From contig JAAXWO010000006.1 in NCBI GenBank assembly GCA_013334965.1, forward strand, positions 1-64,000: a stretch of 64,000 bases of DNA, in the 5' to 3' direction. How positions within the stretch are numbered: the first letter of the stretch is position 1; the number at the start of each line of letters is the position of its first letter. This stretch comes from Chlorobiaceae bacterium (lineage in GTDB: Bacteria; Bacteroidota; Chlorobiia; Chlorobiales; Chlorobiaceae). The translations under genes and the position numbers were made by a program. Positions 18,616 to 28,448 of this stretch are shown piece after piece. Under the pieces are notes generated by a model. The model was not told where the DNA came from and did not search any database. It saw only the letters and a program-made list of their open reading frames with translations.

Positions 18616-19544
18616 GCGCCTTGAACCTGCTTTCTTCTAAGTTTTGGATCCGCCAGCTTTTCGACGTTCTCCAGCGCGAGCATGACTACCCAGGATATGA
18701 AAATATAGAGGATCGCCACCATGCACAGCGGGAAGAATGCGTCGAACGTACGGCTTCGAATGATGTCACTGGCTTTTGTAAGATCCTGTACAGCGATATA
18801 GCCGACGACAGAGGTCATTTTGAGCAGAGAAATGAATTCCCCCTTGTAGACCGGCAGAATGCGCTGAATGGTTTGAGGCAGGATGACGTACAGAATCGTC
18901 CTGAATTTCGTGAAGCCCATGGCAATGCCGGCCTCCATCTGCCCTTTGTCTATGCTGTTGATGCCGGCCCTGTAGATTTCAGCCACGTATGCGGCAAAAT
19001 TCAGCCCGAACGCTATGATTGAAACGATTACGGGGTTGATGTCTACAGAAGCGAAGACGACATAATACATCAGCATCAGCGATACCAGCAGAGGGGTACC
19101 TCTCTGAATAAAGATGTAGGCTTTGGCCGGAAGGTTGAGGAGCGGGTTGCGGGACATTCGCATATAACAGATCAGGGCCCCGAGGAAGGTTCCCAGCACT
19201 GTTGAAAGGACGGCTATGATCGCAGTGGTTTTCAGGCCGTTCACGATGAGGAGATATCGGTTTTCCTCGATGATGTTGCTGTGAAAGCTCTCCGCAATGC
19301 TCGAAAAAAACGAAGGCGTTCCCGGGTCGGCCGATCTTGTATCTCCCATGGCGGCAGGCTGATTGAGGGATGTGCCGACAGGAGCCGAAGCTCCCGCACT
19401 CACGCTTTCGGCATGAGCGGATTGAGGGATCATATTCCGGATTTCCGAGGCAAACAGTTGATCGCCCGGCTTGAGTCCGGATGCAAGAAGCATGCAGCCG
19501 CCGAGCATGAACAGCCAAAGATATGTAACGGTCGACTTTACCAT
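18612..19544 (-). CDS. polar amino acid ABC transporter permease
   Basis: A 310-residue inner-membrane permease of the HisMQ/GlnP family. The C-terminal 220 residues carry the usual five or so membrane segments and the EAA loop ([27 protein letters not shown]) that docks on the ATPase. Residues 1-75 are an extension: one hydrophobic segment, then a Ser/Ala/Pro-rich stretch, probably periplasmic. That is unusual but seen in some GlnP proteins with fused domains. It overlaps the ATPase gene by 4 bases and follows the substrate-binding protein gene after 190 bases containing two hairpins. Confidence 0.88.
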   Translation of the reverse strand: MVKSTVTYLWLFMLGGCMLLASGLKPGDQLFASEIRNMIPQSAHAESVSAGASAPVGTSLNQPAAMGDTRSADPGTPSFFSSIAESFHSNIIEENRYLLIVNGLKTTAIIAVLSTVLGTFLGALICYMRMSRNPLLNLPAKAYIFIQRGTPLLVSLMLMYYVVFASVDINPVIVSIIAFGLNFAAYVAEIYRAGINSIDKGQMEAGIAMGFTKFRTILYVILPQTIQRILPVYKGEFISLLKMTSVVGYIAVQDLTKASDIIRSRTFDAFFPLCMVAILYIFISWVVMLALENVEKLADPKLRRKQVQGA

Positions 19545-19631
19545 TGAGGCAATAATTAGGGTCTATTTCAGTTTGATTGTACTGGGATGTTCACGCTGAA
19601 ATGCAATCAGTATATGCTCTATCCATGAAAT

Positions 19632-19676
19632 GCGCAAGCCGCCGGCTCTTTTGTTTGTCATCCCGGCGGCTTGCGC
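19632..19676 (-). terminator. strong hairpin between binding-protein and permease genes
   Basis: Perfect 14-base arms GCGCAAGCCGCCGG and CCGGCGGCTTGCGC with a 17-base loop, within the minus-strand transcript between the binding-protein stop and the permease start. No T run follows. Such intercistronic hairpins often protect the upstream mRNA or attenuate read-through, giving more binding protein than permease (family knowledge; role inferred). Confidence 0.6.
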
Positions 19677-19708
19677 TGATCGGCACTCTCCTTCAGGAGC
19701 GCTTCAGT

Positions 19709-19734
19709 CTCTCCCGGTGAGTTCACGGGGAGAG
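19709..19734 (-). terminator. hairpin directly after the binding-protein stop codon
   Basis: CTCTCCC-N12-GGGAGAG lies immediately after the stop codon on the minus strand; the loop contains a further GTGA/TCAC pairing. With the larger hairpin at 19632-19676 it forms a double hairpin 3' of the binding-protein gene. Confidence 0.5.
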
Positions 19735-20514
19735 TTATTCTTTTACGAGTGCGGCAATTCCTCCCACATAATAAGGGTCTGAAAAGAGTACCTGCTTTGA
19801 TCGCTCATCAGTGATGGTGATGCATGCGGCGATCATGTCGACCTTTCCCGACATCAATGCGGGGATCATTCCCCCGAAATCCATATTGACGATCTCAAGT
19901 TTCTTGCCGACCTTGTTCGCGATATGGCGGGCAAGTTCGATGTCGTATCCGACGATCTCCCTGGAGCCGTCGACAAACGAAAATGGTTCCGTCACGCTTG
20001 CCGTTCCCAGCCTGAGCACGCCGTTGGTTCCCGTGGCGGCTATTTTCGGCATCGGGGCAGGGCTACCCGATTTGGGGAACCAGCGTTTCATCATCTGCTC
20101 TGTCGTGCCGTCGTTTTTAAGGTCTTTTATGACAGCATCGATGGCCCGCTTTAATTCCGGATCGTTTTTCCGGACGGCAAACCCGTAGTTGTCGACGGTA
20201 ATCATCTCTTTAAGGACGACAAGGCCGCCTTTTTTTGCGGCGATGTTCTGGAGGATGGGCTCATCATATGCAGCAGCGTCCGCCTTGCCTGCCTTGACCG
20301 CAAGAGCGGCATCGAGGACCGTGTTGAAATACTTGAATTTGGCATTCGGCAACTTTGAGAGAACGAGCTGGTCGGCGACTGTGCCGGTCGGGATGGCAAA
20401 CTCCTTGCCGCCCAGTTGTTGCAGCCCGGTGACTTTTTCCCGCTTGTCACATCCGGAAAGGGCCATGCATGAGCACAACAACGCGATTACAATACTGAAA
20501 CCATGTCTTCTCAT
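19735..20514 (-). CDS. circularly permuted amino acid-binding lipoprotein (SBP_bac_3 type)
   Basis: A 259-residue lipoprotein with signal peptide and lipobox LSGC (C22). The order of the two halves is reversed relative to the family. Residues about 30-150 contain what is normally the second half: LGGKEFAIPTGTVAD (lobe 2 opening), AGKADAAAYDEP, NYGFAVRKNDPELKRAIDAVIKDLKNDGT and KRWFP, which is the usual C-terminus. After a Pro/Ala/Gly linker, residues 165-259 contain the normal first half: GVLRLGTASVTEPFSF, VGYDIELARHIA, MIPALMSGKVDMIAA, TITDERSKQVLFSDPYY and ALVKE. So both lobes are present but permuted, with the new ends at the hinge. It is the first gene of the transporter operon. Ligand probably a polar amino acid. 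Confidence 0.85.
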   Translation of the reverse strand: MRRHGFSIVIALLCSCMALSGCDKREKVTGLQQLGGKEFAIPTGTVADQLVLSKLPNAKFKYFNTVLDAALAVKAGKADAAAYDEPILQNIAAKKGGLVVLKEMITVDNYGFAVRKNDPELKRAIDAVIKDLKNDGTTEQMMKRWFPKSGSPAPMPKIAATGTNGVLRLGTASVTEPFSFVDGSREIVGYDIELARHIANKVGKKLEIVNMDFGGMIPALMSGKVDMIAACITITDERSKQVLFSDPYYVGGIAALVKE

Positions 20515-21094
20515 AACGATTCTCCTTTTTAGATGTTACTTGGAAATGCTTAACAACGGCGTGCCTGTAGACCTTCGTCAGTCAGGGCTCAAACGGTCTG
20601 AATCAGCGAACGGGCTCAATCATCCTGTATGCGACAATCCGCCATTCTGTCCCATGGAGTGAAACTGTTTTCCAGATCGCATCCTTCACGACACTCTTTT
20701 TTGTTTCAGGCCTGAAGCTCCTGCCCAATGCATTGCGTCGCCCTGTCCATAACGCGTTCCGTAACGCCAGCCCTGATCGGGCTGGTGAAGAAGGAGAAGA
20801 TCGCCATCGCAAGGATGAGGGGGCGGAGGTACGGTATCAACGGTTGTCCGGGTGATGTTTTCGTTGCATCATTCTGCAAATATACTTCTTACGCTACTTC
20901 TTACGTTAAAAAAATCGGCAGGCAGGACTATCCGTTGTTGCCGATTCTCATATTTCCCTTAAAAACCGGAAATGTGCGCCGCTATTGCTGATTTTTCGGC
21001 GCGATGTTTGTGCTTGATTTATAATGGGAGATTCGAAAAAAAATGCTACCTTCCCACACCTTTTACCATAACCATTACAAGAATACAGGCAACT
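20515..21094. other. 580-base intergenic region between divergent units
   Basis: Must hold promoters for the ABC operon (minus) and pyrophosphatase (plus). It contains a 7-base GC hairpin (CCAGCCC-tgatc-GGGCTGG, 20767-20785) and a short tandem repeat of CTACTTCTTACG-like sequence near 20885-20905. A 69-residue open frame on the minus strand (20603-20812) has only a TTG start and biased Arg/Ser composition, so I do not call it. Confidence 0.45.
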
Positions 21095-21628
21095 ATGAAT
21101 TTCAACCCGTGGCACCACGTCGAGATCGGTGAAGATTGTCCGAATGTTGTGAATGCGATTATCGAGATCTCCAAGGACAGCAAGACCAAGTACGAGCTGG
21201 ACAAAAAGACCGGCATGCTTAAGCTTGACAGGGTTCTTTTCTCGTCAATGCTCTATCCTGAGAACTATGGGTTTATTCCCAAGACTCTCGGCGAAGATCA
21301 CGATCCTCTTGATATCGTCGTGATTTCACAGTGCCAGATCGTGCCGATGTGCGTTGTGCAGGCCAGGGTGATCGGCGTTATGCGCATGATCGACCACGGC
21401 GAGGGCGACGACAAGATCATCGCTGTCGCCGAAGATGACATGAGCGTCAGCGGCATCAATGACATCAGCGACCTTGGCAAGCATTTCAAGTCTGAGTTGC
21501 AGCACTTCTTTGAAGAGTACAAGGCCCTTGAGGAAAAGACAGTTCTTGTCGAGGATTTCATGGATGCCCAGACGGCCAAACAGATTATCCTTGAGTCGAT
21601 CACCAGGTACAACGAGGTTTACGCGTAA
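21095..21628 (+). CDS. ppa: inorganic pyrophosphatase (family I, soluble)
   Basis: A 177-residue enzyme hydrolysing pyrophosphate in the cytosol. Family I residues are readable: [39 protein letters not shown] (the D-x-D-P-x-D Mg-binding signature) and the KIIAV segment. The ATG at 21095 is chosen because homologues begin with MNFNPWHHV-like sequence; the frame is open further upstream but the added residues look non-coding. A good intrinsic terminator follows 37 bases after the stop, so the gene appears monocistronic. Confidence 0.95.
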   Translation: MNFNPWHHVEIGEDCPNVVNAIIEISKDSKTKYELDKKTGMLKLDRVLFSSMLYPENYGFIPKTLGEDHDPLDIVVISQCQIVPMCVVQARVIGVMRMIDHGEGDDKIIAVAEDDMSVSGINDISDLGKHFKSELQHFFEEYKALEEKTVLVEDFMDAQTAKQIILESITRYNEVYA

Positions 21629-21665
21629 GTCTCGCTCCTGAGCGCAGGTTGAACATATACATTCG

Positions 21666-21703
21666 AAGAGCGGCAGGTTTTTTTACCTCGCCGCTCTTTT
21701 TTT
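21666..21703 (+). terminator. intrinsic terminator of ppa
   Basis: AAGAGCGGC and GCCGCTCTT arms followed by a T run reaching 21703; the inner bases AGG and CCT extend the stem around a T-rich loop. A textbook Rho-independent terminator. Confidence 0.92.
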
Positions 21704-21815
21704 ATCCCTCTTTCTTTTTCCACGCCTTCTGTTTTATCAACTTTCCTGACAGGCATGATGACCGGGTTACGTAAGGGGCGCGTCGTCGTCGCCGACATTT
21801 TCGTCTAACCATAAA

Positions 21816-23231
21816 ATGATTCTGCTCATGGAATGGCGCATCGAAAAAGACAGCATGGGCGAGGTCCGGGTTCAGGCCGATCGTTACTGGGGAGCACAGA
21901 CACAGCGCTCGATCGACAACTTCAGGATAGGGCCCGCAGGCAGCATGCCCAAAGAGGTCATTCACGCCTTCGGATATCAGAAAAAGGCGTCAGCCATGGC
22001 CAATGCCGATCTTGGAGTCCTTTCTGAAGAGAAGATGGCGTTGATCGTCAGGGTCTGTGAAGAGATCGTCGCCGGCCAACTCGACGAACATTTTCCTCTC
22101 GTAGTCTGGCAGACAGGTTCGGGCACCCAGACCAATATGAACGTCAACGAGGTGATAGCGCGCAGGGGTCAGGTGTTGTCAGGCAACGCTTCCGGCAGCG
22201 AGCCGAGGGCGCTGCATCCCAACGATGACGTTAACCGGTCGCAATCTTCGAACGACACGTTTCCAACAGCCATGCACATAGCTGCAAGGATGAAGCTCGG
22301 GGAATCGACGCTGCCTGCGTTGCGTGAACTGCACCAGGTGTTTCTCGACCTCTCCGCACGCTTCATGCAGGTGGTGAAGGTCGGTCGTACGCACTGGATG
22401 GATGCCGTTCCGATCAGTTTCGGACAGGAGCTTTCAGGGTATGCGGCACAGATCGAGGGGGTGATCGGCGCTGTTGAAAGGACGTTGCCACGCCTCGAAC
22501 GGCTTGCTCTTGGCGGAACGGCCGTCGGTACGGGTCTTAACGCACCTTCGGGATATGCAGAAAAGAGCGCCGGGATTATCGCCGGACTTACCGGCCTGCC
22601 GTTCGTTACCGCACCGAACAAATTCGAAGCCTTGGCCGCACACGATGCCCTTGTGGAGGCACATGGCGCACTCCGGCTCGCGGCCGTAAGCCTCATGAAA
22701 ATATCAGGCGACCTGCGCGCCATGGCTTCGGGTCCTTGCTGCGGGCTCGGGGAGATAACGATTCCAAGCAATGAGCCCGGCTCTTCCATCATGCCAGGCA
22801 AGGTCAATCCAACCCAGGCAGAAGCGCTTGCGATGGTTTGTGCCCGGGTGATCGGCAACGACGTCACCCTTTCGATTGCGGGCTCGATCGGGCCTTTCGA
22901 ACTCAATGTCTTTAAACCGGTCATGATTTCGGCCTTTCTGGAGTCGGCCGGACTGTTGGGCGATGCTTGCCGTTCGTTTACCCTTCATTGTGCCGTCGGG
23001 ATCGAACCGGTCACGGCGGTGATGGAAAAGAACGCAGGCAGGAGCCCCATGCTCGTTACTGCGCTTGCTCCGCTGATCGGTTACGAACGGGCAACCGAAA
23101 TTGCCCGCAGATCGATCGATGACGGAGTTTCGATCCGCGAAGCGGCTCTTGCGTCAGGCTGGGTATCTGAACTCCAGTTCGATGCGCTGGCGGATCCCCG
23201 GAAGATGGCCGGGCTTGACGGAAATGGATGA
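21816..23231 (+). CDS. fumC: fumarate hydratase, class II
   Basis: A 471-residue homotetrameric enzyme of the fumarase/aspartase superfamily, interconverting fumarate and malate without an iron-sulfur cluster. Conserved regions: [54 protein letters not shown] and the family signature [11 protein letters not shown]. The start could be the ATG at 21828 ([13 protein letters not shown]), which aligns better with family N-termini; neither has a clear SD. A class I fumarase is also encoded 7.5 kb downstream, so the cell has an oxygen-sensitive and an oxygen-tolerant form. Confidence 0.95.
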   Translation: MILLMEWRIEKDSMGEVRVQADRYWGAQTQRSIDNFRIGPAGSMPKEVIHAFGYQKKASAMANADLGVLSEEKMALIVRVCEEIVAGQLDEHFPLVVWQTGSGTQTNMNVNEVIARRGQVLSGNASGSEPRALHPNDDVNRSQSSNDTFPTAMHIAARMKLGESTLPALRELHQVFLDLSARFMQVVKVGRTHWMDAVPISFGQELSGYAAQIEGVIGAVERTLPRLERLALGGTAVGTGLNAPSGYAEKSAGIIAGLTGLPFVTAPNKFEALAAHDALVEAHGALRLAAVSLMKISGDLRAMASGPCCGLGEITIPSNEPGSSIMPGKVNPTQAEALAMVCARVIGNDVTLSIAGSIGPFELNVFKPVMISAFLESAGLLGDACRSFTLHCAVGIEPVTAVMEKNAGRSPMLVTALAPLIGYERATEIARRSIDDGVSIREAALASGWVSELQFDALADPRKMAGLDGNG

Positions 23232-23628
23232 TTATTTCCTTGTTTTTTACTTGTCAAAATAAAGCGCTCAAAATCGTCAAGGATGTTGAGAACTCTGCAT
23301 CTCAGGTCAAATGGAGTAACGCCCTTAATGATCGTCGGGTTGTATATCCTGGCGGCAAAAATTTGTCGAAGCTCATTAAGTGATATAAATAAAATAAGAT
23401 AATGATTTTTATCGTCATCGGTCGTCTTGCTGGATCGTCCGCAAAACCGCGCCAGGCGGGATGTGCGATATTTGTGGACAGAATGTTGATAACTTGTTGA
23501 TGAACCCGGAAAGTCCGCTTTCATGCGGGTTCGCAGGGGAAAAATCGATGATATACGAGAAAAGTGATATATTGGCCGAAGCGCCATAAAAGGTGCATCC
23601 ATTCATTGCAACAGGACGTCAGGTTTTC
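23232..23628. other. intergenic region between fumC and the HAD phosphatase gene
   Basis: About 400 bases, AT-rich around 23380-23410. No terminator with a T tract is seen after fumC. A sequence around 23472-23492 recalls a DnaA box (TTTGTGGACAG) but stands alone. No supported gene on either strand. Confidence 0.4.
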
Positions 23629-24147
23629 ATGATTCTTCTTTCCCCTGAAGAGCTACAATCAAGAGCATCGAGGATAAAACTCGTTCTTTCGGATAATGAC
23701 GGTGTCTTTACCGATAACGGTGTCTACTATTCGGAAAAAGGGGAGGAGTTCAAGCGATTTTCCATACGCGACGGCATGGGGGTCGAGAGACTGCGGGCCC
23801 ATGGGATCGAGACTGGAATCATTACCGGGGAGGTCTCGCCGAGCCTTGTCAGGCGAGCCCAGAAGCTTCATATCGAAAGCCTTTATCTCGGGGTAAGTGA
23901 CAAGTTGTCAAGACTTGACGACGTCCTGCGCGATACCGGCCTCACCGTACAGGAGATCGCCTACATCGGTGACGACGTGAACGATCTCGGCATCATGAAC
24001 GCCATCGCCCCTGCCGGACTTGTGGCATGTCCTGGTGACGGAATGCATTTCGTCGAACCTTGCGTACATTACCGTTGCGTCGCCGTCGGTGGTCGTGGCG
24101 CATTCAGGGAATATGCAGAATGGCTGATCGCCCTCAGGGCTCGATGA
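23629..24147 (+). CDS. KdsC-like HAD-type sugar acid phosphatase
   Basis: A 172-residue HAD phosphatase without a cap domain, KdsC/NeuA-C type. Motif I is LSDNDGVFTDNGVYY (DxD catalytic Asp pair), motif II TGE in IITGEVS, and motif IV GDDVND. KdsC removes phosphate from KDO-8-phosphate; close relatives act on other nonulosonate phosphates. The next gene is neuB 95 bases downstream, so a nonulosonic acid 9-phosphate is an alternative substrate. The ATG at 23629 fits the family N-terminus; a GTG 36 bases upstream is possible. Confidence 0.8.
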   Translation: MILLSPEELQSRASRIKLVLSDNDGVFTDNGVYYSEKGEEFKRFSIRDGMGVERLRAHGIETGIITGEVSPSLVRRAQKLHIESLYLGVSDKLSRLDDVLRDTGLTVQEIAYIGDDVNDLGIMNAIAPAGLVACPGDGMHFVEPCVHYRCVAVGGRGAFREYAEWLIALRAR

Positions 24148-24242
24148 ACCGGAACAGTTTTTGAACCATTATAATCCTTAACCTGAGAGGCGTGATTCGT
24201 TTGCAGGAAACATGCTCTCCATTACCTGACTGAGTACTATTT

Positions 24243-25112
24243 ATGGCTGAAATGAAACTTGGAAATATCATGGCTGGTGATGGCCATCCGGTCTATGTCA
24301 TCGCAGAGATCGGAATCAATCATAACGGTTCTCTTGAGGTCGCGAAAAAACTGATCGAAGGAGCCGCACAGGCTGGCTGCGACGCAGTCAAGTTCCAGAA
24401 GCGCACTCCCGAGCTCTGCGTCCCCATGGACCAGCGGCTGATCGAGCGCGATACCCCTTGGGGCCGGATGACCTACATGGACTACAGGTACAAGGTCGAG
24501 TTCGGTTTTGAGGACTATTCCGAAATTGACGCATACTGCCGCCAGCAGGGGATCGCATGGTTCGCATCCTGCTGGGACGAAGAGGCTGTCGATTTCATGG
24601 AGCAGTTCAATCCGCCCTGTTACAAGGCGGCATCTGCTTCACTGACCGATCTTGCCCTGCTCAAAAAGACCAAGGATACCGGTCGCCCGCTGATCATTTC
24701 GACCGGCATGTCGACGATGGAGGAGGTCGATGCGGCAGTGGAAGCCCTGGGGCGCGACAACCTTATGATCGCCCATACCAACTCCACCTATCCCTGCCCC
24801 GTAGATCAGCTCAACCTCAGGATGATCACCACCCTCAAGCAGATGTACCCCGACAACCCGATCGGTTATTCCGGCCATGAAGTGGGTCTATCTACGACAT
24901 GGGCTGCGGTTGCGCTCGGTGCGGTTTTCGTCGAACGTCACGTAACGCTCGATCGCGCCATGTGGGGTTCCGATCAGGCTGCTTCCGTAGAAATTTCCGG
25001 CATGTCGAGGCTCGTCTCCAACATCAGGGATATCGAAAAGGCCCTTGGCGACGGCGTCAAGCGCGTCTATGAAGGCGAAGCAGCAGCGAGGAAAAAGCTG
25101 CGCAGGGTCTGA
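24243..25112 (+). CDS. neuB: NeuB-family nonulosonic acid synthase
   Basis: A 289-residue PEP-dependent condensing enzyme of the NeuB family. Visible: VIAEIGINHNGS (N-terminal barrel, PEP site), DAVKFQKRTPELC, KAASASLTDL, IISTGMSTMEEVD and GYSGHEVG. It lacks the C-terminal antifreeze-like SAF domain that full NeuB proteins (about 340-350 residues) carry, ending instead at the helical RRV tail. Products of the family are sialic, legionaminic, pseudaminic or KDN acids; sequence does not decide. The upstream HAD phosphatase suggests a pathway with a phosphorylated intermediate. A GC-rich hairpin follows the stop. Confidence 0.82.
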   Translation: MAEMKLGNIMAGDGHPVYVIAEIGINHNGSLEVAKKLIEGAAQAGCDAVKFQKRTPELCVPMDQRLIERDTPWGRMTYMDYRYKVEFGFEDYSEIDAYCRQQGIAWFASCWDEEAVDFMEQFNPPCYKAASASLTDLALLKKTKDTGRPLIISTGMSTMEEVDAAVEALGRDNLMIAHTNSTYPCPVDQLNLRMITTLKQMYPDNPIGYSGHEVGLSTTWAAVALGAVFVERHVTLDRAMWGSDQAASVEISGMSRLVSNIRDIEKALGDGVKRVYEGEAAARKKLRRV

Positions 25113-25132
25113 GCTTTGCTGAAACGAAATAC

Positions 25133-25170
25133 AGAAGGCTGCCTCAACCGTCAGGTCGAGGCAGCCTTCT
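25133..25170 (+). terminator. hairpin after neuB
   Basis: Perfect 13-base arms AGAAGGCTGCCTC and GAGGCAGCCTTCT with a 12-base loop, 21 bases after the neuB stop. The following T content is low (TGTCGTT), so termination may be incomplete. Confidence 0.65.
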
Positions 25171-25496
25171 GTCGTTAGTGAGCCGGGGAGCGTCTCGGTA
25201 TCAAGCCTGATGACCAATGCGCTTTACGGCTCAAGCTGCCGGACAGCAATCCTGTTCTGTTTACTGCGCGATGCCTGGGATTGCGTATGAGTTGCCGGGC
25301 CTGGGTATGGCGTCGCCAGGGTTTCGGCGTTCCTTTTCTTCTTTTGAGAGATCCTCTTTTTCGTATGCGGGACGAGCGTTTCAGCCCGTGATTGCTTGCT
25401 ATATTTGCCTTACTCCGTTAAATTTATCCCGATTTTAATTCCGGCGTTCCCTTCTGCAATGTCAGTCGGGATGACGCTTTTCAACCAGATAACCAC
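25171..25496. other. upstream region of htpG
   Basis: No gene seen. The htpG promoter must lie here; the AT-rich stretch at 25395-25440 is the most promoter-like part. I looked for the CIRCE element (TTAGCACTC-N9-GAGTGCTAA) and do not see it. Confidence 0.4.
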
Positions 25497-27392
25497 ATGA
25501 TGGCCATGAGCGAAAACAGACCTCACCCAGTCAGGGAGTTCGAATACAAGGCCGAGATGAAACAGCTTCTGGACCTTATCGTCCATTCGCTGTACACCCA
25601 TCCGGAAATATTCCTCCGCGAATTGATTTCAAACGCATCCGACGCTCTCGGCAAGGCAAGGTTCAGGATGCTCTCTTCCGAGGAGGGCTTCGACCGGGAG
25701 GGTGAACTGAAGATCTCTATCAGCGTCGATCCTGAACAGGGGACTTTCGTGATCGAGGATACCGGCATCGGCATGAGCGAGGAGGAGCTGATCGCCAACC
25801 TCGGCACCGTCGCAAAATCCGGCACGCTCGGATTCATGGAGGCCATCAAGGCGCAGCAGGAGGGTGCACGGATAGACGCAAACCTTATCGGCCAGTTCGG
25901 CGTCGGTTTCTACTCGGTGTTCATGGTCGCCGACGAGGTCACCGTAGAGACCCTCAGCGCCGAAAGCGGCGCTGAAGCAAGGGTATGGAGATCGTCCGGT
26001 CAGGGCACCTACACGATCGAAGCTGCTGAACGCGCGAGCCGCGGTACGAAGATATCGTTCACGCTCAAGGAGGAGTTCAAGGAGTTTGCCGAAGAGTATC
26101 GCCTCGAGCAGATCATCAAAAAGTATTCGAACTTCGTCGACTATCCGATCTTCCTTGGCAGCCGCCAGGTCAACAGCATCAGCGCGCTCTGGCAGCGTTC
26201 GAAGAGTGAGCTTAAAGAGGATGAGGTCAACGAGTTCTACAAGTTCATCTCAAACGACTTCAAGGAACCTCTCGATTACCTGCATATCTCGATCGAAGGC
26301 GCCGTCAGCTTCAAGGCGTTGCTGTTCATTCCTGCAGAAGCCCCGATGGAGCTGCTTTACCAGCAGGGGGCGCTCGAAAAGCACGGCCCGCAGCTCTATG
26401 TGAAGAAGGTGCTCATCCAGCACGAATGCCGCGACCTTCTCCCGGAATACCTCAGGTTCGTGAGCGGCGTGGTCGACACCGAAGACCTCTCGTTGAACGT
26501 TTCACGTGAGATGGTTCAGTCCAGTCCGGTCATGTTCAAGATCCGCCAGATTCTCACGGGCAAGATCCTCGGGTGGTTCGATACCCTTGCAAAGGAGCAG
26601 CCGGAGAAGTTCACCCGCTTCTACAAGGCTTTCGGTCCGATCATCAAGATGGGCCTTAACACCGATTATGCGAATCGCGACAAACTTATCGACCTGCTCC
26701 GTTTCGAAACGACCAGAACCGCAGAGGGGGAGTACGTTACCCTCAGGCAGTATGCCGACCGTATGGCCGAGGGGCAGGGCGAGATCTATTACCATTCCGG
26801 CAGCAACCGCAGCCAGATGCTTGCCCATCCCAACCTTGAGTACTTCAGGAAACGCGATATCGAAGTGTTGCTTCTGACTGATCCGGTCGATGTGTTCGTC
26901 ATTCCATCGATCTTCGAGTACGACAAGAAGCCGCTGAAATCGATCGAAAAGGCCGAAATCGACGCTGGAACGGTCGAGCCTGAAGGGGAGCGCCTCGCAG
27001 CCGAAGGGGCCGAGGGCGTCATATCGCTCTTCAAGGAGATCCTCGGTGAGCGGGTTGCCGATGTGGTCGAGTCCAAACGGCTCGTCAGCTCTCCGGTAAC
27101 GCTGGTGAGCGGAAAAGACGCTCTTGACAGCCAGTTCGAGAAGGTCATGAAGATGATGCAGCAGGATGTGACGTCGTCGAAGAAGATCCTTGAAGTCAAC
27201 ACCTCGCATCCGATCATCAGGAACCTGGCCGGCAAGCAGGCGGTAGGCCTCTCAGGTGATGCCGTCGTTCGTGCGGCCGTTCTGCAGCTCTTTGAAGGGG
27301 CGCTCCTGCTCGAAGGCGATCTCGAATCGATCTCCGGGTATGTGTCGAGGATGAACGAGCTGGTTGAGGCGGCCACCAGGGCAGGAAATTGA
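25497..27392 (+). CDS. htpG: Hsp90 chaperone HtpG
   Basis: A 631-residue cytosolic chaperone, the normal length for bacterial Hsp90. The N-terminal GHKL ATPase domain shows [12 protein letters not shown] (Asn for Mg), EDTGIGMS (G1 region), LGTVAKSGT and [15 protein letters not shown]. The middle domain has the catalytic-loop segment [10 protein letters not shown] and the C-terminal dimerisation domain is complete. Translation may begin at the first ATG (25497) or the third in-frame ATG (25506); neither has a strong SD. Confidence 0.96.
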   Translation: MMAMSENRPHPVREFEYKAEMKQLLDLIVHSLYTHPEIFLRELISNASDALGKARFRMLSSEEGFDREGELKISISVDPEQGTFVIEDTGIGMSEEELIANLGTVAKSGTLGFMEAIKAQQEGARIDANLIGQFGVGFYSVFMVADEVTVETLSAESGAEARVWRSSGQGTYTIEAAERASRGTKISFTLKEEFKEFAEEYRLEQIIKKYSNFVDYPIFLGSRQVNSISALWQRSKSELKEDEVNEFYKFISNDFKEPLDYLHISIEGAVSFKALLFIPAEAPMELLYQQGALEKHGPQLYVKKVLIQHECRDLLPEYLRFVSGVVDTEDLSLNVSREMVQSSPVMFKIRQILTGKILGWFDTLAKEQPEKFTRFYKAFGPIIKMGLNTDYANRDKLIDLLRFETTRTAEGEYVTLRQYADRMAEGQGEIYYHSGSNRSQMLAHPNLEYFRKRDIEVLLLTDPVDVFVIPSIFEYDKKPLKSIEKAEIDAGTVEPEGERLAAEGAEGVISLFKEILGERVADVVESKRLVSSPVTLVSGKDALDSQFEKVMKMMQQDVTSSKKILEVNTSHPIIRNLAGKQAVGLSGDAVVRAAVLQLFEGALLLEGDLESISGYVSRMNELVEAATRAGN

Positions 27393-27572
27393 ACGTCGTC
27401 CAGGCATAAGGCCTGCGCAACATTCGACAAGGTCGTTGATGAGCCGGGGTGTTGTCTCGGAAGATTAATCCGGACAGTAAAAAACCTTGCCGGGCCTGCA
27501 AACAGCTGATGACGATTGTCGGCGCTGCCGGGAGTGGCGGCAGCACGAAGTAATAATTAAATCTGAGTATTT

Positions 27573-28448
27573 GTGAGACAAGAGTTTGAGATCGATACAC
27601 GGCGGATCGTCGAATTCCAGAAGAACGAGATAACCGAGCACTACATTTACAAGAACCTCGCCAAGCGTGTCAGCGGGGTGAAGAACCGCAGGATATTCGC
27701 CCAGATATCCGATGACGAGATGCGTCATTACAATGTCTGGAAAAATTACACAAGGCAGGAGGTCGCTCCGAGTCAGTTCAGGATATGGTTCTATTCGGTC
27801 ATCAGCATGCTGTTCGGCTTTACGTTCGCCGTCAAACTCATGGAGGGCGGAGAGAGGGCAGCCCAGGTGAACTATGAACGCCTTGCGGGATCATGGGATG
27901 ACATCAGCGGCATTCTCAAGGACGAAGAGGAGCATGAACACGCCCTTCTCACGCTGCTTGACGAAGAGCGCCTGCAATATACCGGCTCAATCGTACTCGG
28001 GCTGAACGATGCCCTGGTCGAGCTCACCGGTGCGCTGGCCGGCCTGACCTTCGCCCTTCAGAACACAAGGATCGTCGCACTCACGGGAATGATCACAGGA
28101 TTTGCAGCCGCCTTGTCCATGGCCTCCTCGGAATATCTCTCCACAAAGACGGAAGCCGGTTCGAAAAGTCCCTTCAAGGCCGCCCTGTATACCGGAATCG
28201 CCTACATACTGGCCGTGGCGGTGCTGATCGTGCCTTACCTGCTCGTGAACTCCATCTACCTGAGCCTTGGCCTGGCGATTGCCGGAGCGTTCATGATCGT
28301 CGCGATATTCAACTTCTACATCTCCGTAGCCCAGGGGGTTTCGTTCAGGAGCCGCTTTCTGGAGATGTCCGGCCTGATTGTCGTGGTTGCCGGCATCAGT
28401 TTCCTTGCTGGCCTGGCCATACGCTACTTTTTCGGGGTTTCGGCGTGA
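27573..28448 (+). CDS. MbfA-like membrane ferritin / VIT1-CCC1 iron exporter
   Basis: A 291-residue fusion. Residues 1-135 form a rubrerythrin/ferritin-like helical domain with Glu and ExxH-type di-iron ligands ([27 protein letters not shown]). Residues 140-291 are a VIT1/CCC1 transporter with five membrane helices, opening with [17 protein letters not shown] and containing [19 protein letters not shown]. Family knowledge: MbfA exports iron from the cytoplasm and protects against iron and peroxide stress. Start codon is GTG at 27573. The 3' end overlaps the convergent kinase gene by 25 bases, and its terminator lies within that gene. Confidence 0.85.
   Translation: MRQEFEIDTRRIVEFQKNEITEHYIYKNLAKRVSGVKNRRIFAQISDDEMRHYNVWKNYTRQEVAPSQFRIWFYSVISMLFGFTFAVKLMEGGERAAQVNYERLAGSWDDISGILKDEEEHEHALLTLLDEERLQYTGSIVLGLNDALVELTGALAGLTFALQNTRIVALTGMITGFAAALSMASSEYLSTKTEAGSKSPFKAALYTGIAYILAVAVLIVPYLLVNSIYLSLGLAIAGAFMIVAIFNFYISVAQGVSFRSRFLEMSGLIVVVAGISFLAGLAIRYFFGVSA

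Noticed and set aside
20767-20785. GC hairpin as a terminator.
   Set aside because: No T run on either strand and no gene end close by.
20603-20812. 69-residue open frame on the minus strand upstream of the ABC operon.
   Set aside because: Only a TTG start, no SD and Arg/Ser-rich composition as in shadow frames.
23472-23492. DnaA-box-like sequence suggesting a replication origin.
   Set aside because: A single imperfect copy, no cluster, and no dnaA or dnaN genes nearby.
23232-23602. Open frame on the minus strand overlapping the end of fumC and the intergenic gap.
   Set aside because: It runs antisense into fumC and shows no recognisable motif or SD.
25171-25496. CIRCE heat-shock element before htpG.
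   Set aside because: No TTAGCACTC-N9-GAGTGCTAA-like repeat found.
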